Origin: Pontederia crassipes
Lineage: Eukaryota; Streptophyta; Magnoliopsida; Commelinales; Pontederiaceae
Reading direction: 5' to 3'
Assembly: GCA_030549335.1 (NCBI GenBank)
Contig: CM060192.1
Coordinates: 20,092,157-20,156,156 of the forward strand
Length of the DNA: 64,000 bases
Below are positions 13,339 through 24,600 of the stretch, piece after piece (position 1 is the first letter of the stretch; each line of letters opens with the position of its first letter). The notes under the pieces were generated by a model, which worked only from the letters and a program-made list of their open reading frames with translations, made no database searches and was not told where the DNA came from. The translations under genes and the position numbers were made by a program.

Positions 13339-13788
13339 CTAGTGCTCTTCTCCGACTAGCAACGAAGCTTTCACAGTGCATGCAAGTAATAGGTTATTTG
13401 GTTGTCCCCTCGTGTTGCACTTTATCTTAATTTTCTCTTTCGTACATACATTGGCAACTTCACCAGGAATGTGCTATGGTCCCCTACTTGATGATTTGCA
13501 TGTCGTTTTGAGCTATAGTGCCCTACTTGATTATTTGCATGTCATTTTGAGCTATGTATATAAATGTTTATTGTTAAAAGAATTAGTGCATATCGATTTG
13601 TGCTATGATCCCCCACTTCACCCAATATATAATGCCTTACATGGTACTTGTTAAATGCATTAGAGCATGTTGCTTTGTGATGTGGTCCCCTACCACACCT
13701 TCCTAGTTGTTTACTTATAAAATGCTATCATGTTGAGTGCCAACCCCATAGTCATCTCCTATTTTAATGCAGATGCAAAAACAAAAGT

Positions 13789-16591
13789 ATGGAGTATTAT
13801 ACGTTAGACTTCTACTATAATGGACATTTCATTCATGGTCTGAGAAGTTCATACCAAGGTGGACAAGCCGCATTATTTGACAATGTAGATCCAAATATAA
13901 TGTCGTATTTTGAGATTCTTGATATGTTAAATGACAATGTAGATCCAAATACAATGTCGTATTTTGAGACTCTTGATATGTTAAAACTTTTAATCTATCT
14001 TCTAATCTTTTCATTTATCACATTTATCAAATGTAACATCTTGGCATGAAATTAAAACTGACAATGATGTACTGAATATGTTTACAACTTATGCCGAGGC
14101 TGGTAGCAACAAAATTCCAATTTATGTTGAGACTGATGTTGATGTTGTTCTGTTACAAAGTGACACATCCTCCATATTTTTTGAAAATTCTTCAACAAGT
14201 AAAAATTTACTGCAATTGAACCAAATGAAAACTCAAATGATCTTGATTTAGATGTTAGGGGAGATACTTAGAATCCTAATATAGATATTAATACCTCTGC
14301 AGACCGAGAAATGTGGTACAAGTTGGATGTCGAGGAAAACATGGAAGAAGCTTATGTTGGTAATGATGAGGATAGTGAAATTTATAGAGACCGATTGGAA
14401 GAAAATTGTATGCCATTCTTCATTTTTAGTGAAACAACTGATATGCAAGGTCACATATTAAAGTTGAGAATGATATTTACCAATGTAACAGTATTCAAAG
14501 AAGAATTGAATGCAAATAGTTGAAAATTGGGTTATGCGATGTACTACAAAAAAAATGAGAAGTCAAGAGTTACAGCTATTAGTGCTGAACCTGGATGCCC
14601 TTGGAGGATTCATGCATCTAACTTGCATTGAACCACAACATTTTAGATCAAGAGCATTCGGAAACGCATATTACATCCACGGAAGTACAATGTCTAATCT
14701 ACCAACTCAACATGGGTTGCTAAACATTTTTCTTGGTAGGCTGTAAATCCTTGATGAAAAGTTAATGCTATGAGGAAAATAATAAGAAGAGAGGAAAACT
14801 TACTTATGTCAAATCGACAAATGTATCAAACTAAGACATTACAATTGTTGAGGGAGATCATAAAAAACAAGTTCAAAAAAATAAGAGACTATTGTGCACA
14901 AGTTCTAAAGCACATTCCAGGAAGCATGACAAAGACCCGGGTGAATACAGAATTACTCCAGAATATTATTCATATTTTCAATGGGTATTTATTAACTTTG
15001 CTACTCAAATTAAGGGTTTTGTGAGTGGATGCCGACCAATTATTGGTTTGCATGCTTGTCATTTAAAAGGAGCATTTAGTGGACACTTGATAAGTGTTAT
15101 TTCAAGAGATGGAAATGATCAAATGTACTCTATAGCTATAGCAGTCGTAGAAGTTGAGTGCAAGGAATCTTGATCATGATTTCTTCATAATGTTATTGAT
15201 GAAATTGGAACTCGTGAGGAAATGGGATGAGTTTTCATATAAGAATTTTTATGCACAAATGCTTTTAATATCTGAATGTAGAAGGTGTACTAATTAATGT
15301 TCTAAATGATTTGTTTATAGTGATTGTACAAACATTTGCAAAATTGATGCATGTAGTAGAACACTTGTGCTCTAACTTTAAGGCAAAATTCAAGGATAAG
15401 AAGATGAAGTTGTGGTTGTTGGTGCATATATTAAAGAGGAGTGGAAAAATGCAATGAACAAAATAAGGACTTTGGATTTTGAAGCTTATGATTACCTCAT
15501 GAAAGAACCAGCTAAAACTTAGTGTAGATCACATTTTTCTAACAAGACAAAATGTGATTTGATATTCATCGACATTTCTAAATCATTTAACCAATACGTG
15601 AAGGAAGTACGTGAAAAACCTATTCTCACAATATTGGAAACAATAAGACAACAACTAATGGTAAGGAACAACGAGAAAAAGGAATGCGCCAAGTCTTTGT
15701 GTACTCAAATATATCCAAACATATTGAAGAGGCTTGAAAAGAACAAGATGGCACGAATGCACCATGAAGTACTAGGCGCAAGTGAAGGAAAATTTGAAGT
15801 AATTAGTGGTAGAAAAAGTTTATTGCACTTGTAGGGTATGAGATATAATAGGAATTTTGTGTGAACATGATTGTGCAACAATTATTTTTTATAGGAGATC
15901 ATGTGAAGATTTTGTACATCCATGTTATTCACTTGAAAGTACAAAATGATATATTTTGAGAATATAAATCTTACTCCAAATGAAATACAATGAGAACATG
16001 TTGAACATGATTCAATGCAACCACTTGTTGTTTTGAAAATATGAGAAAGATTCAAGAAGCTAAGAAATAGGGCTCTAGATGAACCTCTCAGAACTAGAAA
16101 AGTCAAGAGATCACTTATGAATCTCAATTGTGGAAATTGCAGAGAGACAAACCATAACAATAGATCTTGTAAGAAGCCTAAGAGAAGCACCGATATAGGA
16201 ACAAGGGTAAGACATCTGCACTTATCATTTATGTGTGTTGATTTTGATTAATATAACTTCTCTATTGATAGGTTGTACCTAGTATTGGAAAAGGAAAGGA
16301 TAAAGTTGATAGTGTTTCTAAAAAAAGGAAGGAGATTGTAATTGGAACTCAAGTATACATTTCGAATTCGCTTATTTAATTTCAGCTTACGGCATGCACA
16401 TATGCTTAGTGAAGTGTATTATTTTGCAGACTTCATCATGTCCTGGTGCAAGATTTGAAATCGTTTCTTTAGCTAAAGTTAGGAAAAATGTAGTTTCGAT
16501 AGATGTGTGCCAAATGAGTACTCAAGTGCTGAAGAATGCAACAATATACAACAACATCATTTTCAATCAAACTTCTACGAATAATTTTTAA
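13789..16591 (+). pseudogene. MULE (MuDR-family) transposase, degenerate
   Basis: Pieces of a MULE transposase occur in order across several frames with stops and frameshifts. An N-terminal block (from 13789) reads YTLDFYYNGHFIHG and YQGGQAALFDNVDP. A DNA-binding block (about 14460-14640) contains AEPGCPWRIHASNL. The DDE domain (about 14950-15520) contains GCRPIIGLHACHLKGAFSGH and MYSIAIAVVEVECKES. A SWIM-type zinc finger (about 15800-15950) contains GILCEHDCATI. A CX2CX4HX4C knuckle (about 16125-16170) reads CGNCRETNHNNRSC. In the motif normally reading LDG/A-x-HLKG the catalytic Asp is His (LHACHLKG). An 18-codon tandem duplication lies near 13879-13986. The gene cannot make an active enzyme. 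Confidence 0.85.
13879..13986 (+). repeat. 54-bp tandem duplication inside the transposase pseudogene
   Basis: Two head-to-tail 54-bp copies (13879-13932 and 13933-13986) differ at only a few bases. Each encodes the NVDP..MSYFE.LDML block, so the duplication adds 18 codons in frame. Confidence 0.85.
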
Positions 16592-17045
16592 ACCTGCAAA
16601 CTCAGCTAAGGATGTGTACATACGTAATGATCATGTTTTTTTGTCATACACTTGATAAGTGCACATTTCAATGTAACAGTACTTGAATTAGTTTTTGTAT
16701 GCATCTTAATGGGTTAGCTTGTCAATGTAGTGGACCAACTTTCGAAGCTCCATTTTGTAACCACTGACATTGTCGTATGTGAGCATTTATACCATGTGTG
16801 TTTCCCTTAAAAATATTTATATTGTCATATGTGAGCATTTTTAATGCCTATGTAATGATCTTGGTTTTCGGTGTAACTGAGTACTTGTAATGACAATAGA
16901 TTGATAATATCCTATTGTATTCCAATTGGTAATAGTTGGCAATATGCTAATCAAGGTTTAGAGAGAAAAAGTTACATTGAAACGTGAATTAGTAAATTAC
17001 AAAATTTCTACCTCCAACGGAACACTATGAAGAAATTACAAGTCT

Positions 17046-17529
17046 TCATTCCCAGCTGAAAATACAATACATGGAAATTATTATAACGAGGCTAATAATA
17101 ATCAGTACTAATGTTCTTCGATTCTCGACTTCAACAGCTCTTGCCATATTTCTCATTACATTATCATTGATCAATTTTGATTTTCTTTGATATATCTCAA
17201 TTTGGCCCTCTAAATAAACAATTTGTCTTTTCGCTTTATCATTTTCTTTCTTGTCAACAACATTATTACCCCCAAGCCATGCCCCTCAGATAGGTCGACG
17301 GATTGACCCAATTGAAAAATTCACATCCGGAGTCGGGTCCCTTGTAATTGTGACATCCAATGAAAAGTTGATCGGGATTGTTCTTCGTAAATACATATTT
17401 CGCTCGGAAATTCATTCCACAGTTACAGTTTTTCTCAACTTCATGTACGTTACTACTTCCACTAGAGATTTTTGAATACGATGTAGATGAATTCATTTGT
17501 AGATTAAAACTGCTTAAATGAAGAGACAC
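17046..17529 (-). pseudogene. GRF-type zinc-finger ORF inside the MULE, one frame slip
   Basis: The first 87 codons (17529-17266) carry a GRF-type zinc finger. They show NCNCGMNFRAKYVFTKNNPD, then FIGCHNYKGPDSGCEFFNWV, which is the CxC...TxxNP...FxxC...CxFFxWv pattern. The frame stops in a run of five G on the coding strand (about 17271-17275). In the next frame coding resumes at once with VDKKENDKAKRQIVYLEGQI, a coiled-coil-like stretch, then a hydrophobic segment LVLIIISLVIIISMYC, and stops at 17046. GRF finger, coil and C-terminal membrane-like segment is a common plant GRF-protein plan. The slip is one base in a homopolymer, so a sequencing error or a recent mutation are both possible. 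The start lies about 110 bp inside the right TIR, and the gene converges on the transposase. Confidence 0.75.
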
Positions 17530-17640
17530 GTTTATAAGAAATTCATATTTGTAAATCGAAATGAAACAATAAAAAATTAGTATTAGGGTTTATAAAAAAG
17601 AATGTCTTAAACTGAAACACCAGACTAGATTGTCGGGGAA

Positions 17641-17936
17641 GAACGCTGGATGTGCTCATCAGGGGAGAATACCGGAGGAGACTTTTAGAGACCTCCCATG
17701 GTGGTGAGCGCATTTATGTCAACAAAAGGAAATAGGGAGCCTAGTTATTTGAACTGTACGAGGACAATTTGATCATTTCATAAATCAAAATAATGAAAAT
17801 TAATGAAAAAATTAACAAAGGTTGACAGATGGACCTAAGTGGAAATACCGGCATAGTTTAGGTCTGCGAAAAATACGAAAGTTTTGAATAGATATGAAAA
17901 AAGTTCATAGTTCAGGAAAGGTCAAAGAGAAAACCT
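17641..17936 (-). repeat. Right terminal inverted repeat of the MULE
   Basis: Read on the minus strand this segment parallels 12949-13338 block for block, including TGACCTTTCCTGAACTATGA, CCATCTGTCAACCTTTGTTA and CTCCTCCGGTATTCTCC. Identity is patchy, so the element is not recent. Confidence 0.85.
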
Positions 17937-17944
17937 TAAATTAA

Positions 17945-20367
17945 TTTTGTTTCTTCTAAATTTAATCTAATTTGATTTTCATTTATGTCTTAAATTATAT
18001 TACTATTTTAATGTGATAGTATATGTTCTTAGATTGGGATAGAAATTATCTTTACGATTAGAATTTAAGATATTAGGATATGACAAAAAGTTAACATGTA
18101 TTGGTAATATAACTTATATGATTGTGTTATAGTCAACATAAATTAGTATTATTATAATTTGTTTATGTTATGTTCCAATTTCTGCGAGAAAATCAAAGGG
18201 TTAGATAAAAGTTTATACACTTTAGACTTATTCTTCCAATCCCTCTCTTATCAAATGAGCAGGTAAGTACATTTATCTTCCCCCTTACTATGGAATCAAT
18301 CACTACTGCTTTCAAAAGGGCTGCCGCAACACGAAGTTCCTTACCTTAACTGGATCTAGCTGGCGGTTCGATAGCCACCACTAGTTGCAGTTGGTGGGCA
18401 TGGATTGACCCATTGATGGGAACAACGGAGGAAGGAATAGGTGAGATTGCAGAAATCGAGGCTCGAGGATCAAACGAGAGAGATATATATGAGTTTTCAT
18501 CAACTGATTAGCTCCCATTGGGAACGGGACGATTTCAAATCTCGATAACCCTTCAAGACCATAGGGCGAATTTCTTTTCTTTTAAATAAATTATATTTTA
18601 TTAGATTTTTATATTACACATATTATATATAATATTAAATTATATTATCTATCTAAATTCCTAATCAATTTCAAAAAATCATATAATCTAAAATCCTAAT
18701 CAAACTTAAAATAGGTTAAATTTTGATTTTTCGTAATATGAAACTTATTAACACATATTAATATTATTATTCTTTTAAAATTTTATATTCATTTATAAAT
18801 AATTATATAATATAATTAGTGATTGACTATCTAATGTGATATAGCACATTAATTAAAATTAAAATTAGTGTATGCATATTATATATAATATTAAATTATA
18901 TTATATATTTAAAATCCTAATTGGCTTTACCATTTCTCTCTCTCTCCCTCCCTCCCTTTCTCTCTTCTCTTTCTCTCTTATATAATAACTTTTTGTTATA
19001 TATATGATTAAGCATGTTAAAAGGACCATCATCATCATCATCATCATCATAATCATCATCATCATCATCATCATTATTATTATTATTTATGTCACGTTCC
19101 AATTTCAGTGACCAAATCAAAGGATTAAATAAAATTTCCTTTTCTTTTAAATAATTTATATTTTATTAGATTTTTATATTACATATATTATATAAAATTA
19201 TATCATATATCTAAAATTCTAATCGGTTTAAAAAAAAATCATAAAATATAAAATTCTAATCAAATTTATAATAGGATTAAATTTTGATTTTTAGTAATTT
19301 GGAACTTATTAACACGTGTATTAATATTTTTTTTAAATTTATTTGTATATATTAATAATTATATAATATAATATGCATATATAATATTAAATTATTTTCT
19401 CTCTCTCTTTCTCTCACATGATTAAGTCTATAATTTTTTAGCTTTTGTAAAAAATTGTGGACATGCCATGTGGCATTCCGTTGTTCACCTTTTATATATA
19501 TAGAATTTTCTTTTTCATTTCATTTATTTTCTCCTTTCTTTATATTCAACAATTTCCATTTTTATCTTTCTTCCTATATTCCAACCTTTTCCTCTAAGTA
19601 ATGACTAATGAGTAATGACTTCATGTCCTCTTTTTATGTTTAGTTAGTTTTTTTTCCTATATATCATACTTTGATGTCCTGGATTTCTATAAATAAATAA
19701 AACAAGAGATCAAAGATAAAAATAAAATAGATAAGATATGAGATTATATTTGAGATGGGGACTTAATTTATAATTTAAATATAAACTAAGAGATTAATCC
19801 TTAATATTCGTAATCAAAATTAATTAAAGAGTTTCAGTAATACTAATTAAAATTGCTCTCAACCCTTTTCTCCCTCACGGAAACTCCCTACCGAGACCCC
19901 TCTTCTCTCATTTTTCTTTCATATCATTATACTAGTAAGTTGGGGACTTCATCCTCTCACAGTCCACGACATTAAAGCAAAGGTTTGAACAGGTTTCAAG
20001 ACAACATGATGGCAGCCGAGAGGAAGATAGTGGCATGAGCACAAAGGGATAACGAGTTGGAATGCACATAATTAGAGATCTATGTAACATGTCCTCAGGC
20101 CTGCAATGAAGTTTGAGAATCCCCTAAGTGAAGTAAAAATGCCAGTGCATTTTGAGGCTCCCAAGCCATGATTTCTTCTATTCAGCTGCTTATATGAATG
20201 CACATTCAACGATGGAGTTTGCAGCTTTCGTGCTCACGTTGCATTGCCGCTTCCTTGCTCGCCCAATTTGCCCGGACGTTGCACACAAGTCAATCCACTC
20301 CACGAGCGCTTCTTATCCTCATCGAGTCAAGCATCTTCTGCTCATGATGGCCATAGCAATCATCTAC
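17945..20367. other. AT-rich intergenic DNA with dispersed direct repeats
   Basis: A segment of the type CATATTATATATAATATTAA recurs near 18611, 18874 and 19176. A TCTTTTCTTTTAAATAA block occurs at about 18575 and 19139, and a GTTCCAATTTC...AATCAAAGG block at about 18172 and 19093. The spacings differ, so this is not a simple tandem array. An (ATC)n microsatellite lies at 19027-19085. No gene is supported; the short ORF at 20152-20403 lacks any recognisable motif. Confidence 0.45.
19027..19085. repeat. (ATC)n/(ATT)n trinucleotide microsatellite
   Basis: An almost pure run of ATC units with one internal interruption passes into ATT units. On the minus strand it reads as poly-Asp in one frame, which is an artefact. 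Confidence 0.9.
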
Positions 20368-20368
20368 A

Positions 20369-20923
20369 TCTCCCACTTTACCGATGTAATTATAAAATTT
20401 TAACAATTTCATTATTCATGTAGTATATATTATAACTTCAATACTTTCACTATCGGTGAATTCGGTGAAGTATACTTTTAACTCATGTATTCTTGAGTAT
20501 CATGAATGTTCCTCTTGGAATTCTCCTTATGAGAGGATCATTTAACATATAATTTATAGGCATATAAGTCATGTCACTTCTTTCTTTTACACTATATCAT
20601 ATACATAATTATATTTGATCTCTATATGTTTTTTTAAATATGTTTGTTCCATTGTCTATCAACTTTATTGCAGCGGATTGTTAGAGTACATGTCCATTGA
20701 CCAAGTTGAGCCCCGGTTCTAAAAAATAACGTTTGATCTATACAATACGGATGGTTGCCATACTACAGATAATATATTCAACTTTTTTTGTGTGTAGTCA
20801 GACATTCTTATTTTTTTTTTCTATTCTAAGAAACAACTGCACCACCTAGCAAAAATATGACTTGATGTGAATTTTTGATCATAAATACTCCCTTCAAAAT
20901 TTGCATATGAGCAACATATAATC
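20369..20923 (-). pseudogene. Old minus-strand Copia element, 3' part (RNase H end and PPT)
   Basis: Read on the minus strand from 20923 the sequence continues a Copia RNase H region. It shows HQVIFLLGGAVVS, as in the family's SGYVFTLGGGAVSW motif, then KVEYIICSMA, as in EAEYIAASEA, and lower down a decayed ADPLTKP-like block. A purine tract AAAGTGGGAGA (20369-20379 on this strand) fits a polypurine tract just before an LTR beginning TGTAGATG. This piece joins the RT remnant at 26306 once the younger insertion 20924-26305 is taken out. Confidence 0.6.
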
Positions 20924-21582
20924 TGTTGGGCTCATTTATTGTTATGCGAGTCCGAGTAGCAGTAGCAAAGGAAAATCGAGTAGAAGTCGAATACGAAACA
21001 AAAGAAAAAAAAGGGAATGTCGTACTTGTCCGAGACAAAGATGAAGCCAAATTTGAGTACAACCGGCACGCGGGCAAAGCTATAAAAGCATGATGATGCA
21101 TTGGGCAAAAGGCATAGCGCGCAGAACATCATAGCCACCGAGAGAGAGAAAAAGATAAGAGCGAGAAGAAAATTTCGGGTTCGATTCGGGAGAGAGTTCT
21201 TATCCGTTCTCAGTGAAACTTCAGGCATTACTTCTCAGCAGCCTTCTCATCTATTCCTCATATTTCGATGAGATCGTTCTGACTTCTATCCTCAGTTTTG
21301 AGAGACATTTATTCTGTGGCATCCAAGATTAATTCTTGAGATTATTATTGTAATCCTCTGCGAGAGAAGATACTTTGTAACATACTATTATTTCATAGTG
21401 AAAAATTTTCTTGCTCCCGTGGTTTTTTCCTCTCGCGTTGAGAGGTTTTCACGTTAATTTTTTGCGTCTTTTGTCTGATTTAATTCCGTTATATTATTGT
21501 CATCATCCCATTATTATTGTGCGCATTAAAAGGGAAAAAGAAGATAATTCTGCAACTATTAGTTCAATCTTTTTTTCCACCA
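20924..21582 (+). repeat. 5' LTR of the younger Copia
   Basis: It starts TGTTGGGCTC and carries a TATA-type promoter element TATAAAAG at about 21081-21088, matched at the same place in the other LTR. Its last bases CCACCA differ from the CCCAACA end of the 3' LTR. Confidence 0.92.
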
Positions 21583-21618
21583 GTGGTATCAGAGCTTGGT
21601 CAGGAAGTGCACATTATA

Positions 21619-24600
21619 ATGGAGGACAATAATACCCCCAGTCAGATGCCTGTGCTCACAGGAACAAATTATTCTATCTGAAAGCGTTAGATGAAGGATT
21701 ACTTAAATTGCAGAGACCTTTATGATCCAATCGAAGGTGATGCTGCAAAGCCCGAGGACATGGATGTTAAAAAGTGGGGAATGATTAAGACCAAGACAGT
21801 CGCACAAATTCGACAATGGATCGACGACAATGTATTTCATCATATCGCAAATATCGATGAACCTGACGAAGTGTGAAAAAAATTACAAGAAATGTATGAG
21901 CGCAAATCGCCGCAGAATAAAGTATTATTGATGAAGAAACTTGTTAACCTGAAGTACAAGGATGGTCACTCTATTGCAGAACATCTTGGCAGTTTTCAAG
22001 AATTGGTTAACAAGTTGTCCTCAGTAAAGATCATGTTTGAATATGAGATTCAAGCACTACTACTACTGAGCTCATTATCTGATAGTTGGAAAACGCTTGT
22101 TATCTCTCTGAACAACTCTGCTCTAGGTGGATAACTATATTTAGAAACTATCAAGGATAGTTTGTTCAATAAAGAAATGAGAAGGCAAGAGCAGAATCTC
22201 AACATCAAATCAGAGGCATTCATCATGGAAGATCGTGGGAGAAACAAATAGAGAAACTCTCATAGCCACGATAGATCAAGGTCAAGGTCAAGAGGCAAGT
22301 CGAAGTCCAGGAAAGAAGTCACCTATTATCATTGTGGCAAGCCAGGACACTTCAAGAAGAAGTGCAGAAAATTAAAGCGTGATCAGTCACATGAAGGATC
22401 TGAAGATGCTGAAAAAGAAAAGAAGAGCAGTGATGGAAATAACGTTGCGGTGGCTACATCAGATGATGTATACTTTCTTACTCAAAAAGAGGAAGAAGAT
22501 GGTGTCAATGTTGTGAGTCAAGATTCAGTTTGGATCTTAGACATTGCAGTTTCGTTTCATGTTACCCCTCGCAGAGATGTATTCTCAACGTACAAAGAGG
22601 AATTATTTGGGTTAGTAAAGATGGGAAACAAGTCGGAGTCCCAAATTTCTAGCGTTGGAGACATTCAGTTGAAGTCCAATACAAGATGCAAGATTGTGCT
22701 CAAAGATGTGAGGCATGTGCTAGAGATCCGTCTCAACCTAATTTCAGTTGAAAAATTAGACGACGACGTCTATGAGAGCAACTTCAAAGGGGAAGTGTGG
22801 AAACTCAAGCGATGTTCACTCCTACTAGCGAAAGGAAACAAAGATGGTACACTCTACAAGACTGAAGCACAACACTGCACCGAGGAGATAAACGTGACTC
22901 AAGAGATGCCATCCTCTAAGTTATGGCACAAGCGGCTTGGTCACATAGGTGAGAAAGGACTTCAGATATTAACTCAACGAAATTTGCTACCAGGTATGAT
23001 GTATGTGTTCATTGCTTGGCTGGTAAGCAGACTATAGTTATATTTAATAGAACTTCTTCATCTAGAAGTTCGTACGTACTTGATTTTGTGCATACTGATG
23101 TCTGTTATATGAAGGATAAAACTCTAGGTCGTGCTCCTTATTTTGTTACATTTATTGATGACCATTCTAGAAGAGTCTGGGCTTCTCCAATAGCACACAA
23201 AAATAAGGTGTTGGCAGAGTTTAAGAAGTTTCATGCTAAAGTCGAAAGAGAAACTGACAAGAAGCTCAAGTGTATTCGGGCAGACAATGGCGACGAATAC
23301 AGAGGATCGTTTGAAGAATACTGCAACACCTACGGCATCGAGCTTCAAAAGACAGTTCCCAAGACTCCTCAGCAAAATGGTATTGCTGAGAGAATGAATA
23401 GAACAATCGAGGAACGCGTCAGATGTATGCTTCTACATGCTAAGCTATCGAAGAGGTTTTGGGATGAAGCAATGATGACTGCAGTTGAACTGATCAACCA
23501 TTCATCATCAGTACCTCTGGATGGTGACATATCTCTAAAAGTCTGGTCAGGGAAGGATGTTTCATATAAGCATATCAGAGTGTTCGGTTGCAGAGCCTTT
23601 GTTCACATCCCCAGTGATGAGCGGTCAAAACTTGACAGCAAATCGAAAGAATGCATCTTCCTCGGATATGGAGGTGAAGAATTTGGTTACAGACTTTAGG
23701 ATCTTGTTAACAAGAAGGTTATCAGAAGCAGAGATGTCGTGTTCGTGGAACACCAAATAATTGAAGATCTGTCGAAGGACAAAGAGCCAACTAGCTTCAC
23801 TGATTATCTAGCTGAACCGAGTTCAGTTGATGCACCGACAGAAGATGACATTGTTCCAGAAGCTGATCGAGATGACAGTAGCAGTGAGAGCAGCTCATAT
23901 AATTTAGATATACCTTTGGATAGTCAAGACAGTGATGATGAGCCACATGTCGAGCATGATGCACCAATGCAATGACCTCAATTGAGAAGATCGAACAGAC
24001 AAAGACAAGAGTCAAAGCGGTACTCCCCGACTGAGTATGTGTTATTAACTGAAGGGGGAGAACCAATGTGTTATCAAGAAGTCTTGTTACATGAGCAGAA
24101 GGATGAGTGGATGAAAGCCATGCAGGACGAGATACAATCTCTGCATGAGAACAACACTTACAAACTGGTGAAGCTTCCTAAAGGGAAGAGGGCACTCAAG
24201 AACAAGTGGGTGTTTCGACTGAAGAGTGAAGAGAATAATCCACACCCGAGATATAAGGCAAGGTTAGTTGTCAAATGGTTCAGTCAGAAGAAAGGAATTG
24301 ATTTTGATGAGATATTCTCACCAGTGGTCAAAATGTCATCAATTCGAGTGGTTCTTGAATTAGCTGCTAGCAAGGACCTGGAAATTCAACAGTTAGACAT
24401 CAAGACAGCTTTTCTCCATGGTGACTTGGAAGAAGATATTTACATGGAATAACCAGAGGGTTTCCAAGCGAAAGGAAAAGAAAACCTGGTGTGTAAATTG
24501 CAGAAAAGCTTGTATGGACTCAAACAGGCACCTTGTCAGTGGTACAAGAAGTTCGAGTCGTTCATGACGCAGCAAGGATACAATAAGATCATATCAGATC

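Larger units (their letters stand above)
12941..17944 (+). mobile_element. Mutator-like element (MULE) with long TIRs and MuDR-like two-gene layout
   Basis: The element runs from 12949 to 17936. It begins AGGTTTTTTTCCTCTGACC and ends with the imperfect inverse complement. An identical TAAATTAA flanks both ends (12941-12948 and 17937-17944), matching an 8-9 bp MULE target duplication, although the AT-rich repeat is weak evidence alone. The left TIR reaches about 13338 and the right begins about 17641, with visible gaps. A transposase reads rightward from the left end, and a GRF zinc-finger ORF reads leftward from just inside the right TIR. A TIR of the same family starts at 63628. The transposase is broken, so this copy is not autonomous now. 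Confidence 0.85.

Noticed and set aside
13879..13986. CRISPR-like or satellite array
   Set aside because: Only two units without spacers, inside a transposase pseudogene; a plain tandem duplication.
18917..19120. Minus-strand ORF with a poly-Asp stretch
   Set aside because: It is the translation of an (ATC)n microsatellite.
20152..20403. Plus-strand ORF of 83 codons as a small gene
   Set aside because: No family resemblance, no splice or promoter support. It probably overlaps the LTR of the old Copia.
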